A DNA stretch of 64,000 nucleotides, taken from assembly GCF_000172155.1 (NCBI RefSeq), contig NZ_ABIZ01000001.1:6605105-6669104 (forward strand), in the 5' to 3' direction. The notes beneath the pieces are model-generated. The model had not been told where the DNA came from, ran no database searches, and worked only from the letters and a program-made list of their open reading frames with translations. Source of the DNA: Verrucomicrobium spinosum DSM 4136 = JCM 18804 (lineage in GTDB: Bacteria > Verrucomicrobiota > Verrucomicrobiia > Verrucomicrobiales > Verrucomicrobiaceae). The position numbers and the translations under genes are program-made. This document shows, in pieces, positions 19,104 through 28,194 of this stretch. Each line of letters begins with the position of its first letter. Position 1 is the first letter of the stretch.

Positions 19104-20363
19104 ATGAAGTTCCTACAACGCGCAGAAGATTCGGCACATGTCGCAGGCACCCGACCGCGCGCGACAATGGCTCCCCTCCCCCGCGGTCGGACCCTCAAGC
19201 ACAAGCCCGTGATTTTCATGGCGCTGAGCTTCTACGACGCCTCACTCCACGATGGCATTGCTCAGTGGGTTAGAGAAAATGACTGGGAACTGGATGTTTC
19301 AAACTTTCCGGTGCTGATGCGTCCTCCCACGGTGAAGTGCGATGGCATTTTGACCACCATTACCCGCCCCGAAACGCTGGAGTGGTTGAAGCCCTACGAT
19401 TGTCCGATGGTACGAATGCTGATCGCCCCCACCCCAGAACTGGAGGAGGCGTCCGGACATATTCCCCTGGTCTCAGCCGACTACGAAAGCGCTGGTCGGC
19501 TGGGCGCGAAACATCTCCTGACACTGGGGCAGCCGCACTTTGCCTTCTATCAACGGGGGGTGGGTCCGGACGTGCTGGCCATTCGCGATGGTTTTGTCGA
19601 GACCCTGAAGGCGGCTGGCAAGCAGGTGACGGTGCTCAATTTCATGGGAGATCATCCCAATCTGGATCCCTTTACCCGCGTCCCCAGGGCGGATCGCAGA
19701 GAGTGGCTGGCCCGTCGCATTCGCGCCTTGCCCAAGCCCCTGGCCATCATGGCTGAGGACGATCGCTTTGCCATTGAGGTCATGCATGCCGTCCGCGCCA
19801 TGGGGCTGCGCATCCCCACGGATGTGGCCATCCTGGGCTGTGATGACAACCGGCTGGCTCTGAGTGTGTCGCCGGTCTCCATGTCCTCGGTGGACACGAA
19901 CCTCCGCGGGGTGGGCTACGCGGCAGCCAGCATCCTGGCCGGTCTGATCCAGGGCAAGGAGAAACCCTCCCGCCCCATTCGCATCCCCAGCCGACGGGTG
20001 CTGGCGCGGGAGTCCACCGCCACCTACGCGGGCTCCCACCAGGGAGTGAGCGAAGCCTTGCGTTTTGTCAGGCAACATTTCCGCGAACCCCTGCAGGCCT
20101 CCCGGGTGGCCAAGCACGCCCGCATGTCCCTGAGAGGCCTTCAGAGCGCCCTGCGCCAGGAGGCCCAGCTCACCCTCAATGACGAAATCGCCCGGCTGCG
20201 GGTCACGGCGGCGAGCGAGATGCTGGAAGAAACCGACCTCAAGCTCGACTCCATCGCGGCCGATGTGGGCCTGCGGGATGCCAAGAATCTCTGTCGCGTT
20301 TTCCGCCAGCGCTACGGCATGACGCCCCAGCAGTGGCGTGCGCGCAAACAGGACGAGCCCTGA
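19104..20363 (+). CDS. AraC-family transcriptional regulator with LacI/XylR-type sugar-binding domain
   Basis: The protein has 419 residues in two parts. Residues about 34-305 form a periplasmic-binding-protein-like sensor domain of the LacI/XylR kind (LVSADYESAGRLGAKHLL, AIMAEDDRFAIEVMHAVRAMG, VAILGCDDNRLALSVSPVSMS). Residues about 315-415 hold an AraC-type double helix-turn-helix, with VAKHARMSLRGLQSALR in the first and LDSIAADVGLRDAKNLCRVFRQRYGMTPQQWR in the second, the latter matching the conserved AraC C-terminus. E. coli XylR has the same architecture and binds a sugar to activate transport and catabolic genes. The gene heads a plus-strand run of polysaccharide and sugar genes, so it may sense a sugar released from them. 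An alternative start is the ATG at 19167. Confidence 0.85.
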   Translation: MKFLQRAEDSAHVAGTRPRATMAPLPRGRTLKHKPVIFMALSFYDASLHDGIAQWVRENDWELDVSNFPVLMRPPTVKCDGILTTITRPETLEWLKPYDCPMVRMLIAPTPELEEASGHIPLVSADYESAGRLGAKHLLTLGQPHFAFYQRGVGPDVLAIRDGFVETLKAAGKQVTVLNFMGDHPNLDPFTRVPRADRREWLARRIRALPKPLAIMAEDDRFAIEVMHAVRAMGLRIPTDVAILGCDDNRLALSVSPVSMSSVDTNLRGVGYAAASILAGLIQGKEKPSRPIRIPSRRVLARESTATYAGSHQGVSEALRFVRQHFREPLQASRVAKHARMSLRGLQSALRQEAQLTLNDEIARLRVTAASEMLEETDLKLDSIAADVGLRDAKNLCRVFRQRYGMTPQQWRARKQDEP

Positions 20364-20378
20364 CGCTCCCCTCAAGCT

Positions 20379-20400
20379 GACTCACGTACTCTCGTGAGTC
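20379..20400. promoter_or_regulatory. Perfect hairpin/palindrome GACTCACG - 6 bases - CGTGAGTC
   Basis: Arms at 20379-20386 and 20393-20400 are perfect 8-base reverse complements around TACTCT. It lies 13 bases after the regulator stop and 33 bases before the ATG of the PSD1 gene. No T-run follows on either strand, so an intrinsic terminator is unlikely. It could be an operator or an mRNA hairpin in the leader of the PSD1 gene. Confidence 0.45.
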
Positions 20401-20432
20401 GAAGGAGACGCCGTGCCTCCGTATAGTCGGAC

Positions 20433-23400
20433 ATGCACTGCACCCGCTGGCGTTTTCTCCTGAGCACCGCCCTCCTCGTCTTGGTGGGCAACACCGCTGC
20501 GACAGCACTGTTTGCGGAAGCTCCTGTAGATTTTGCCACGCAAATCCAGCCCTTGCTCCAACAGCACTGCCTGGACTGCCATGGCCCGGAAAAACAGCGC
20601 GGAGGTCTGCGCCTGGACGGTCGGGACAAGGCCCTCCGGGGCGGGGACGAGCACGGTGCCGCCATCTTGCCAGGCAATGGCCAGGAAAGCCCCCTCTACC
20701 ACCTGGCCAGTGGCAAGGATCCCGATCTGAAAATGCCTCCCAAAGGGCCTGCCCTGAGTGCGACCGAGTTGGCCTTGTTAAAGAGCTGGATTGATGCCGG
20801 TGCCCTGTGGCCTGCCGATGACAAGACGCCCGCTGACCCTGCGAAGACTCACTGGGCCTACCAGCCCCTTCCTCCTTCGGCAGCACCCTCGCCGAAGCAA
20901 GAATCGCCCACCATCCTCGATCAGTTCATCGCCACCCAGTTGGAGCAACATCAACTCCGACGCGCTCCTGAGGCAGACCGCCGCACGCTGATTCGAAGGC
21001 TGAGCTTCGATCTGGTGGGTCTGCCCCCCTCCCCGGAGGAGGTCGCCCAGTTTGTGGCCGATCCCGATCCTCTCGCCTACGACCGGCTGGTGGAGCGACT
21101 CCTCGCCTCCCCACGTTATGGAGAACGCTGGGCGCGCCACTGGCTGGACGTTGTGCGTTTTGCGGAAAGTGACGGATTCGAAAAGAATACTCCCCGCCCG
21201 GAAGCCTGGCCCTACCGGGACTACGTGATCAGGGCGTTCAACGCAGACCGACCCTACAACCAGTTCATCCGCGAGCAATTGGCGGGAGACGTGCTGGGCG
21301 CGGATGAGGCTACAGGATTTATTGTCGGAGGTCCCACGGACACCGTGCGCAGCCCGGATCCGGTGCTCACCGCGCAACAGCGGGCAGATGATCTCAATGA
21401 CATGGTGGCCACGACCGGCAGCACCTTCCTGGGGCTCACCATCGGCTGTGCCCGGTGCCACAGCCATAAGTTCGATCCCGTCACCCACTCGGACTACCAT
21501 GCCATGGCTGCGATGTTCGCGGGCGTGCGGCACGGCACGCGACCGGTAGCAGGGCCCGACCACGAAATGCGGCTGGCACGCGCGGCCAAGATTCGTGAGG
21601 AACTCGCCCCTGTTGTTTCCCAGCTCAACCACTTTGAACCCGTAGCCTTTGCCGGGCGCACGGTGGTGATCCCCCCGGACGACGCGACACGGGTGGTGAA
21701 GCTGAAGCCTTCCAATGCGCAACGCACCAAGTACGAGGCAGGACCTGGACGCGGAGAAAACGCCTATCCCGGGGACAACCAGAACCCACCCACACTGGCA
21801 GACGGCTATTGGGTCTGGCTGGGGGACAACGCGGCGGGCAAGGTGCTGGCGTGGCAGCCCCAGGTGCAGGGTCGATTTCGCATCTGGGTCTCCTGGGGGT
21901 CCGGCTATCGCAGCCATGACGAAGACGCGCGCTACCTTCTCGACCATGATGGCAGGCTGGACACGACGCACGATCAGAAGGAAATCGCCAGGGCTGACCA
22001 CCGCAAATTTGCCGACGGCACCGGCACCATGCCCAACCGCAAGCTCTGGAGCGGGTTCAAGGACATTGGCGTCCACGACCTGGAGACCGCTTCCAAACTG
22101 GTCCTGAGCGTCGGCGGTGATTCAGGCTATCCCACGATGGACATGCTGGTGCTGCAGGAGGAGCCCTCGCCACAGGACCGGCCTGCCTTGAGGTTGCCCG
22201 TGAGCCGGAGGGCAAATGTGGAACGCTTTTCCGCGATCGAGGCCGGCTTCGTCCGATTCACGGTCGAGGAAACCACCCAACTGCAACCCTGCCTTGACGA
22301 GCTGGAAGTCTTCAGCGCCGGACCAGATTCCCGCAATGTGGCCCTGGCCTCTGCAGGAGCCACGGCCACCTCCTCCAGCACCCTTCCCGGCTATGCCATC
22401 CATCAGCTCAAACACGTGAACGATGGCCTGTACGGGAATGATCACAGCTGGATCTCCAATGAAAACGGCCGGGGCTGGGTGCAGCTGAAACTGGCGAAGC
22501 CCACCCGTATCGACCGGGTGGTGTGGAGCCGGGACCGCGAGAACGTCCCCCGCTACAATGACCGGCTGCCCACGAAGTACCGGGTGGAGGTCTCTCTGGA
22601 CGGCACCGCCTGGACCCGTGTGGCCGGACACGAAGACCGCCTGCCGCAGACTTTAAAGCTGACGGCCGGCACCCTCGCCACCAGCACCGGACTCCCTGTG
22701 GCGGAAGCGGCCAGATTTCAGAAGCTTCAGGCTCAAAGGAAACAACTGGAGAAAGCCATCACCGAGGCAGAGACCGCTCCCGTGGTGTACGCCGGGATCT
22801 TCGGCAAACCGGGTGAAACCCGTCGCTTCCAGCGTGGCGACGTCACACAACCCCGTGAAGAAGTCGCGCCAGGCGTGGTCACCGCCCTTCACCCCATTGC
22901 CCCCCTGCCCATGGACGCCCCCGATCCTCAGCGTCGCCTCGCATTGGCAGACTGGATTGTGGATCGGCAGAACCCCCTCACCGCCCGCGTGATGGCCAAC
23001 CGGATCTGGCACTACCACTTCGGCACCGGCCTGGTGGACACTCCCAGTGACTTCGGCGTCAATGGGAGCCGGCCCACCCATCCTGAGCTCCTGGACTGGC
23101 TGGCGCGGGAGTTTGTAAACAATGGCTGGAGTATAAAGCACCTCCACCGGATCATTGTGCTCAGCCAGACTTACCGGCAGAGTTCATCCCCACCAGACAT
23201 GGCAGCGGGCATGGCACGCGATGCTCAAACCCGGCTGCTCTGGAGATTCCCACCCCGCCGGCTTGAGGCGGAAGTCTTGCGGGACACCATCCTCTCTGCC
23301 AGCAACAAGCTGAGCCTGCGCATGGGCGGGCCTGGTTTCGACCTCTTTGAGCCCAACACCAACTACGTGAAGGTGTACAACTCCAAATCAGAGTTCGGCC

Positions 23401-23771
23401 CCGACGACTTCCGCCGCATGATCTACCAGCACAAGCCCCGCGTGCAGTTGGACAATGTCTTCGGCGCCTTTGACTGCCCGGACGCAGGGCAGATCGCCCC
23501 CCGGCGCAATGTCTCCACCACGCCGCTTCAGGCCCTGAGCCTGCTCAACAGCACCTTCGCGCTGGAACAGGCGGGCTTCTTTGCCGCACGTGTGGTCTCG
23601 GATGCAGGAAACAATCCTTCCGCACAGGTGGACCGCGCTTTTCAAGTCGCCTTCAACCGGGGGCCTTCTGTCGAAGAAGCCGCCGCAGCCACGGAGCTGG
23701 TGAGTCAACACGGCCTTCCCTCTCTCTGCCGCGCACTCATCAACTCGAATGAGTTCATCCAAATCTTTTGA
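20433..23771 (+). CDS. PSD1-family cytochrome c protein with DUF1549 and DUF1553 domains and an internal discoidin-like region
   Basis: The protein has 1112 residues with a signal peptide (residues 1-28). A planctomycete-type cytochrome c domain with haem motif CLDCH (46-50) and a possible axial-Met segment LKMPPKGP (about 98-105) comes first. DUF1549 follows ([32 protein letters not shown]), including a second Cxx[13 protein letters not shown], near residue 338. Residues about 500-770 look like beta-sandwich carbohydrate-binding inserts (F5/8 discoidin-like, with [21 protein letters not shown]). DUF1553 closes the protein ([38 protein letters not shown]). Family members sit in large arrays in planctomycetes and verrucomicrobia, always paired with DUF1501 genes, and are thought to serve complex-polysaccharide oxidation; the exact reaction is unknown. 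The DUF1501 partner follows directly. Confidence 0.9.
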   Translation: MHCTRWRFLLSTALLVLVGNTAATALFAEAPVDFATQIQPLLQQHCLDCHGPEKQRGGLRLDGRDKALRGGDEHGAAILPGNGQESPLYHLASGKDPDLKMPPKGPALSATELALLKSWIDAGALWPADDKTPADPAKTHWAYQPLPPSAAPSPKQESPTILDQFIATQLEQHQLRRAPEADRRTLIRRLSFDLVGLPPSPEEVAQFVADPDPLAYDRLVERLLASPRYGERWARHWLDVVRFAESDGFEKNTPRPEAWPYRDYVIRAFNADRPYNQFIREQLAGDVLGADEATGFIVGGPTDTVRSPDPVLTAQQRADDLNDMVATTGSTFLGLTIGCARCHSHKFDPVTHSDYHAMAAMFAGVRHGTRPVAGPDHEMRLARAAKIREELAPVVSQLNHFEPVAFAGRTVVIPPDDATRVVKLKPSNAQRTKYEAGPGRGENAYPGDNQNPPTLADGYWVWLGDNAAGKVLAWQPQVQGRFRIWVSWGSGYRSHDEDARYLLDHDGRLDTTHDQKEIARADHRKFADGTGTMPNRKLWSGFKDIGVHDLETASKLVLSVGGDSGYPTMDMLVLQEEPSPQDRPALRLPVSRRANVERFSAIEAGFVRFTVEETTQLQPCLDELEVFSAGPDSRNVALASAGATATSSSTLPGYAIHQLKHVNDGLYGNDHSWISNENGRGWVQLKLAKPTRIDRVVWSRDRENVPRYNDRLPTKYRVEVSLDGTAWTRVAGHEDRLPQTLKLTAGTLATSTGLPVAEAARFQKLQAQRKQLEKAITEAETAPVVYAGIFGKPGETRRFQRGDVTQPREEVAPGVVTALHPIAPLPMDAPDPQRRLALADWIVDRQNPLTARVMANRIWHYHFGTGLVDTPSDFGVNGSRPTHPELLDWLAREFVNNGWSIKHLHRIIVLSQTYRQSSSPPDMAAGMARDAQTRLLWRFPPRRLEAEVLRDTILSASNKLSLRMGGPGFDLFEPNTNYVKVYNSKSEFGPDDFRRMIYQHKPRVQLDNVFGAFDCPDAGQIAPRRNVSTTPLQALSLLNSTFALEQAGFFAARVVSDAGNNPSAQVDRAFQVAFNRGPSVEEAAAATELVSQHGLPSLCRALINSNEFIQIF

Positions 23772-25251
23772 TCCGGCCATGCACGCCACCACGCCATCTT
23801 CAAGCCACCTTCTCAACCGTCGTTCGTTCCTGGGCACCACGCTGCACGGACTGGGAGGCATGGCCCTGGCCCACCTCCTTGCCCGGGACGGCCTTCTGGG
23901 CGCACCTTCGCCAGTGCGCCCGTTGATTGATCCCTCGAACCCATACGCCGCAAGACAACCGCACTTTGAGCCACGGGCCAAACGCTGCCTGGTCATTTTC
24001 GTGTCTGGCGCGCTCAGCCATGTCGATACGTTCGACTACAAGCCAGAGCTGGTGAAGCGGCACGATACGCCCATGCCAGCCAGCGAGAAGCTCATCACCT
24101 TCCAAGGGGAGAATGGAAACCTGATCAAGCCTCTCTGGGACTTCAAGCCGCGCGGCAAGAGCGGCAAGATGATGAGCGATCTGCTGCCCAACATCGCCGA
24201 ACATGCGGATGATCTGTGCTTCATCCACTCCATGACGGGCAAGAGCAACACCCATGGTCCGGCGGAGAACCAGATGAGCACCGGTTTCACGCTGGATGGT
24301 TTCCCCGGCATGGGCTCTTGGGCCACCTATGCTCTGGGATCGGAGAATCAGGATCTGCCAGCCTTCGTGGCCATTCCCGACCCAAGAGGAGTTCCCCAGA
24401 TCGGCCCCCGTCACTGGGCGTCCGGCTTCCTGCCTGCCGCCTTTCAAGGGACCTCCTTTAACGCAGACCGTCCCATTCCCCATCTGGCCCGCCCCGCCAG
24501 CATCAGTCAGGGAGCCGAGACTTCCACGCGAGATTTCCTAAACCTCATCAACCAGCGTCATCTCGCCCAGCATGCCGGTGACTCGGAGCTGTCGGCGCGC
24601 ATCGCCAGCTATGAACTCGCGGCCCGCATGCAGATCGCTGCATCTGAAGTGAGCGACTTCTCCAGTGAATCAGCCGCCACCCGCAAACTCTACGGCATGG
24701 ACGACCCCAACACCTCGAAGGCCGGCTTTGCCAAAAACTGCGTGCTGGCCCGGCGTCTTCTGGAGCGCGGCGTGCGGTTTGTACAGTTGTTCAACGGCAG
24801 CTACGCCATGGGAGAAGGCGTGGGCAACTGGGACGGCCACAAAGCCATTGCCACCCAGTACCCAGCTCACGCCAACATTCTCGACCAGCCCTGTGCGGCC
24901 CTGCTCAAGGACCTCAAGGCCCGCGGACTGATGGACGACACCCTGGTCGCATTCGTCACTGAATTTGGCCGCATGCCCACGTTTCAGAAGAACGCCAACG
25001 GTCGTGACCACAATCCCAAGGGCTTCACCGTGTGGCTTACCGGGGCGGGCGTGAAGAAAGCGCACAGCCATGGGGCCACAGACGACTTTGGCCACCAGGC
25101 CGTTCAAGATGTCACCACCATCTATGATCTCCATGCCACCATGCTGCACATCCTGGGGCTGGATCACGAACGGCTCAGTTTCTATCACAACGGGATCGAA
25201 CGCCGCCTGACCGACGTGCATGGACACGTCATCAAGCCTGTGCTCGCCTAG
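23749..25251 (+). CDS. DUF1501 protein (sulfatase/alkaline-phosphatase-like fold), Tat-exported
   Basis: The protein has 500 residues. A twin-arginine signal [17 protein letters not shown] lies at residues about 21-37, so the folded protein is probably exported by Tat. The body shows typical DUF1501 blocks: [76 protein letters not shown] and [25 protein letters not shown]. The fold is related to sulfatases and alkaline phosphatases, and aspartate and histidine metal ligands are in place. The ATG at 23749 overlaps the end of the PSD1 gene by 23 bases; the ATG at 23779, just after that stop, is equally possible and still keeps the Tat motif. The pair is translated together with PSD1. Confidence 0.9.
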   Translation: MSSSKSFDPAMHATTPSSSHLLNRRSFLGTTLHGLGGMALAHLLARDGLLGAPSPVRPLIDPSNPYAARQPHFEPRAKRCLVIFVSGALSHVDTFDYKPELVKRHDTPMPASEKLITFQGENGNLIKPLWDFKPRGKSGKMMSDLLPNIAEHADDLCFIHSMTGKSNTHGPAENQMSTGFTLDGFPGMGSWATYALGSENQDLPAFVAIPDPRGVPQIGPRHWASGFLPAAFQGTSFNADRPIPHLARPASISQGAETSTRDFLNLINQRHLAQHAGDSELSARIASYELAARMQIAASEVSDFSSESAATRKLYGMDDPNTSKAGFAKNCVLARRLLERGVRFVQLFNGSYAMGEGVGNWDGHKAIATQYPAHANILDQPCAALLKDLKARGLMDDTLVAFVTEFGRMPTFQKNANGRDHNPKGFTVWLTGAGVKKAHSHGATDDFGHQAVQDVTTIYDLHATMLHILGLDHERLSFYHNGIERRLTDVHGHVIKPVLA

Positions 25252-25495
25252 CGGAGCGGCAAGACCAAGATATCCCACTGGGTCCGTCCTGCGGTAATCG
25301 GCCGCACGCTGCTCAGTCTGCAGCCCGGGCTGAGTGCTGTGGATCGCGTCCCGCCTTAGACTCGTGCACGAGTTCACCATAGAAGCCACAACAGGCAAGC
25401 AGGGCAATGGGAACAGGAGCATCCGCAAATGCCCCCCTTGACCGAGAGAGTAAATTCTTTGCAACTCCTTGGAGTGGAAAAGTGTTTGCTCAGCC

Positions 25496-26758
25496 ATGAG
25501 GTCGATTCTCACCGCCATACTGCTCGCCACCCTCTCGTCAACGTCCTTCCTGTCGGCCGCTTGGCAGTGGCAGGACGCCATCGTCCCCGATGTCGGATTT
25601 AATCTCGATCAGGCCCAGGTGGTGAGGGTCACCACCCTGGCGGATGACGGGCCAGGGAGCCTCCGTGAAGCCCTGCGGGCCAAGGGCCCCAGGATCATCG
25701 TGTTCGACGTGGCAGGGGTGATCGAACTGGATCAGAAATCGCTCAAGCTGGAGGAATCCCAAGTCGTGATCGCCGGCCAAACCGCACCGAGCCCGGGCAT
25801 CACCATCATCAAAGGCGGACTGAACATCGAGGCCAGCCAGGTGCTGGTGCAGCACCTTCGCATTCGCCCTGGAGATGCTGGCATGGCTCGCAAAAGCGGG
25901 TGGGAGCCGGACGGCATTACCACGTATGGCAATGTCGCCCGGGTCTGGATCGATCACTGCTCAGCCACTTGGGGGCTGGATGAGCAAATCTCCGCCTCCT
26001 CATCCGCTCCCCTGGAGGAAGGCCAGGGACATCAGATCGTCATCCGCAACTGCATCATTGCCGAAGGGCTCGACAATTCCTCGCATAGCAAGGGCCCACA
26101 CTCCAAGGGCACCCTCGTGATGGATGGGACCAAGGAAGTGGCGCTGGTGGGAAACCTCTATGCCAGCAATGTGGAGCGCAATCCCGTCTTCAAACTCAAC
26201 ACTTCCGGCGTGGTGGTGAACAACGTCATCGCCAATCCCGGACAGCGGGCCATTCACACCTCCGTGCCTGATGAAACAACCGGAGACCTCCCTAAAGCGA
26301 AGATCTCCGTGGTGGGAAACGTCGTGCTGCACGGGGACCGCAGCAAACCCACCTCTGCCATCTTCGAGGGCACTGCTGAGGGTTATTTCAAAGACAATGA
26401 AGGCTGGTTCTGGGATGGGAAACCCCTGCCCCTCCTGCGCAAGCCCTTCGACACTCTTCCAGAGCCTCCTGTCTGGCCCCAGGGGCTGCAGGCTCAAAGC
26501 CCCGCCTCCACCCTCTGGCACGTCACCCGCTTCGCCGGAGCCCGCCCTGCGGAGAGGGATGCCATTGACCAGCGCATCATCCGGGAAAGCCTGACCGGCG
26601 CCGGCCACATCATCGACAGTCAGGAGCAGGTCGGTGGCTATCCCCGCATCACCCCCGTGGCCAAAGCCATGGAGGTGCCGGCCACAGGACGCCGGGAGTG
26701 GCTGGAGAAGCTGGCCCGCGAACTGGAGCTGGCACCGCCACCTCCAGAAACGAAGTGA
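25496..26758 (+). CDS. Secreted pectate-lyase-like protein (parallel beta-helix)
   Basis: The protein has 420 residues from the ATG at 25496, which gives a clean signal peptide (MRSILTAILLATLSSTSFLS, cleaved near A-A-W); a TTG at 25469 would add nine residues in front. The pattern VTTLADDGPGSLREAL, then VVIAGQTAPSPGITI and VWIDHCSATWGLDEQIS is characteristic of pectate lyase superfamily beta-helix proteins; the WIDHCS block is the conserved vWiDH region of polysaccharide lyase family 1. Such enzymes cleave pectate or related uronic-acid polymers by beta-elimination, with calcium. It lies between the PSD1/DUF1501 pair and an SGNH hydrolase on the same strand, so these may act on one plant-type polysaccharide. 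Substrate is not provable from sequence alone. Confidence 0.82.
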   Translation: MRSILTAILLATLSSTSFLSAAWQWQDAIVPDVGFNLDQAQVVRVTTLADDGPGSLREALRAKGPRIIVFDVAGVIELDQKSLKLEESQVVIAGQTAPSPGITIIKGGLNIEASQVLVQHLRIRPGDAGMARKSGWEPDGITTYGNVARVWIDHCSATWGLDEQISASSSAPLEEGQGHQIVIRNCIIAEGLDNSSHSKGPHSKGTLVMDGTKEVALVGNLYASNVERNPVFKLNTSGVVVNNVIANPGQRAIHTSVPDETTGDLPKAKISVVGNVVLHGDRSKPTSAIFEGTAEGYFKDNEGWFWDGKPLPLLRKPFDTLPEPPVWPQGLQAQSPASTLWHVTRFAGARPAERDAIDQRIIRESLTGAGHIIDSQEQVGGYPRITPVAKAMEVPATGRREWLEKLARELELAPPPPETK

Positions 26759-26880
26759 AAACTTCAAGATCAAAACATCAAATTCCAAAATCCAAACTTC
26801 AAGCTCCGGAACGGGAGCGCAGCCACAGATTCAGATTGAAGTTTGAAGTTTGAAGTTTGTTTTTTTGAAGTTTCCCTCCG
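26757..26880. repeat. AT-rich intergenic stretch with heptamer GAAGTTT tandem repeat
   Basis: Directly after the pectate lyase stop, the sequence turns into short words built on CTTCAA/TTGAAG. GAAGTTT occurs three times in tandem at 26838-26858 and again at 26867-26873, preceded by inverse copies (AAACTTCAAG near 26794-26803). The base composition is far from that of the flanking genes. A similar vocabulary occurs near 30650-30700 in the element downstream of the acetylesterase gene. Confidence 0.6.
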
Positions 26881-26900
26881 TCCCCCGCGTTACACCACGC

Positions 26901-27596
26901 ATGTCCGTCCGCCATCTCTCCCGATCCGCTTTTTGCGCCCTGGCCGCCCTTGCGCTTACCTCCCTTGCCTCTGGAGCCGAGCCGGCTGCGACACCCGCCA
27001 AAAAACGCGTCCTGCTGCTGGGTGACTCCATCTCCATTGGCTACACACCTTTTGTTCAGGAACTGCTGGCGGACAAAGCCGTGGTGCTGCGCCCCATGAA
27101 AAACGGCAAGGCTGAAAACTGCAGCAGCACCGCGGCGGGAGTGCAGCACATTGACCGCTGGCTTCAGATCGACGGCGGCAAATGGGATGTGATCCACTTC
27201 AACTGGGGGCTGCACGACCTCAAGCATATGCTGCGCGATGATCCCACCAAAACGTCCGACCAGGCCACTGACCCGCCCCTGGCCACGGTGGAGGTTTACG
27301 AAAAACAACTCCGCGAGATCGTGGGCAAACTCCAGGCCACCGGCGCGAAGCTCATCTTCGCCACCACCACCTACGTGCCCGAGGGTCCTCACAAGGTGTA
27401 CCGGAGCAATGAAGACGTGGAGCGCTACAATGCCGCCGCCCTCAAGATCATGAAGGAGAAAAACATCGCCGTGGACGACCTCTATACGGCCACCAAAGAA
27501 AACTACAAAACCTGGCAGCTGCCCGTGAACGTGCACTTCAAGCCTGAAGGATCAAAGGCGCTCGCTGAGCTGGTGGTAAAGGCGGTGGAGAAATGA
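26901..27596 (+). CDS. Secreted SGNH/GDSL-family hydrolase
   Basis: The protein has 231 residues from the ATG at 26901, with a signal peptide ending near ASGAEPA. The four SGNH blocks can be followed: LLLGDSISIG with the nucleophile Ser, a Gly in the segment after it, FNWGLHDLK near residue 102 (block III has His-Asp where many members have Asn-Asp), and VNVHFKPEGS near residue 210 with the catalytic His (block V, N-V-H in place of D-x-x-H). Family members are carbohydrate esterases, lipases or rhamnogalacturonan acetylesterases. Neighbouring pectate-lyase-like and acetylesterase genes favour a carbohydrate acetylesterase role. An upstream start at 26850 would place extra residues ahead of the signal peptide and is less likely. 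Confidence 0.83.
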   Translation: MSVRHLSRSAFCALAALALTSLASGAEPAATPAKKRVLLLGDSISIGYTPFVQELLADKAVVLRPMKNGKAENCSSTAAGVQHIDRWLQIDGGKWDVIHFNWGLHDLKHMLRDDPTKTSDQATDPPLATVEVYEKQLREIVGKLQATGAKLIFATTTYVPEGPHKVYRSNEDVERYNAAALKIMKEKNIAVDDLYTATKENYKTWQLPVNVHFKPEGSKALAELVVKAVEK

Positions 27597-27603
27597 AAGT
27601 AAA

Positions 27604-27635
27604 GTTAGGAGTTAGATGTTAGACGTTATGGGTTG
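27604..27635. repeat. Heptamer tandem repeat GTTAGNN
   Basis: GTTAG recurs every seven bases at 27604, 27611 and 27618, then degenerates (GTTAT at 27625, GTTGG at 27632). It lies just after the SGNH hydrolase stop and has the same period as the GAAGTTT repeat upstream of that gene. Confidence 0.55.
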
Positions 27636-27715
27636 GATCAAGACTCTCATAACCCTTAAGACCACTCAGGAAACGGGCTTGAGGCTTCATGAAACAGGGC
27701 GAGCAACAGACCCTT

Positions 27716-28048
27716 TCAGGATGTCTCATCCACCGCCCCCTGTAAAGACCGTTCGATCGCCCGGCCATGCCCCGTGGCCTCCTTCAGCAGGATCTTCAAG
27801 GCGGCATCCGCTTGGGTGCGTCCAGCAAATCACGAAAAGCAAAAACCTCGCCAGGGGTGATGCCGGCGATTCCCATCGTTGTGCTGGAGAAGGTGGGTGT
27901 GCTCTTCAGCACCTCAAACGCTACCCGCGCCCTGGCACCCAGCGGGGGAGGATTCCGCCCCGGGAAGACTCGCCACCGAGGCAAACAGGGCCAAAATTCC
28001 CGACCTGAGCCACCGTCACGCAAACAGGGTTTCGAAGTGCCATTTCAT
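27716..28048 (-). pseudogene. Decayed gene for a small secreted protein (in-frame stop plus two frameshifts)
   Basis: Three successive reading frames on the minus strand join into one plausible protein of about 110 residues. First, ATG at 28048 gives MKWHFETLFA, then a TGA (28018-28016), then a typical signal peptide RWLRSGILALFASVASLPG ending in A-E-S-S. Second, near 27930 the frame shifts to ARVAFEVLKSTPTFSSTT and continues through GITPGEVFAFRDLLDA. Third, near 27810 it shifts to ADAALKILLKEATGHGR and ends with a TGA at 27718-27716. The pieces abut with almost no overlap, as expected for a gene damaged by small indels. I do not recognise the family. Sequencing error could explain one lesion but hardly all three. 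Confidence 0.5.
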
Positions 28049-28194
28049 AAAATCGGGGAGGTTTTTTCGGGCAGGACGTTCGAGACGGCACGTTCTTGAA
28101 CATTTCCCCCGGCTTAAGAATTCTTCACCCTCCGATAACAATGGCGTTGCAGCGACGTTCCCATGCATTCCTCACCAGGATTTTGTCATCCATC

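Noticed and set aside
28016-28048. Selenocysteine reading of the in-frame TGA in MKWHFETLFA-TGA
   Set aside because: The TGA comes just before a signal peptide, no SECIS-like hairpin was seen behind it, and the frame is broken twice more downstream; a pseudogene is simpler.
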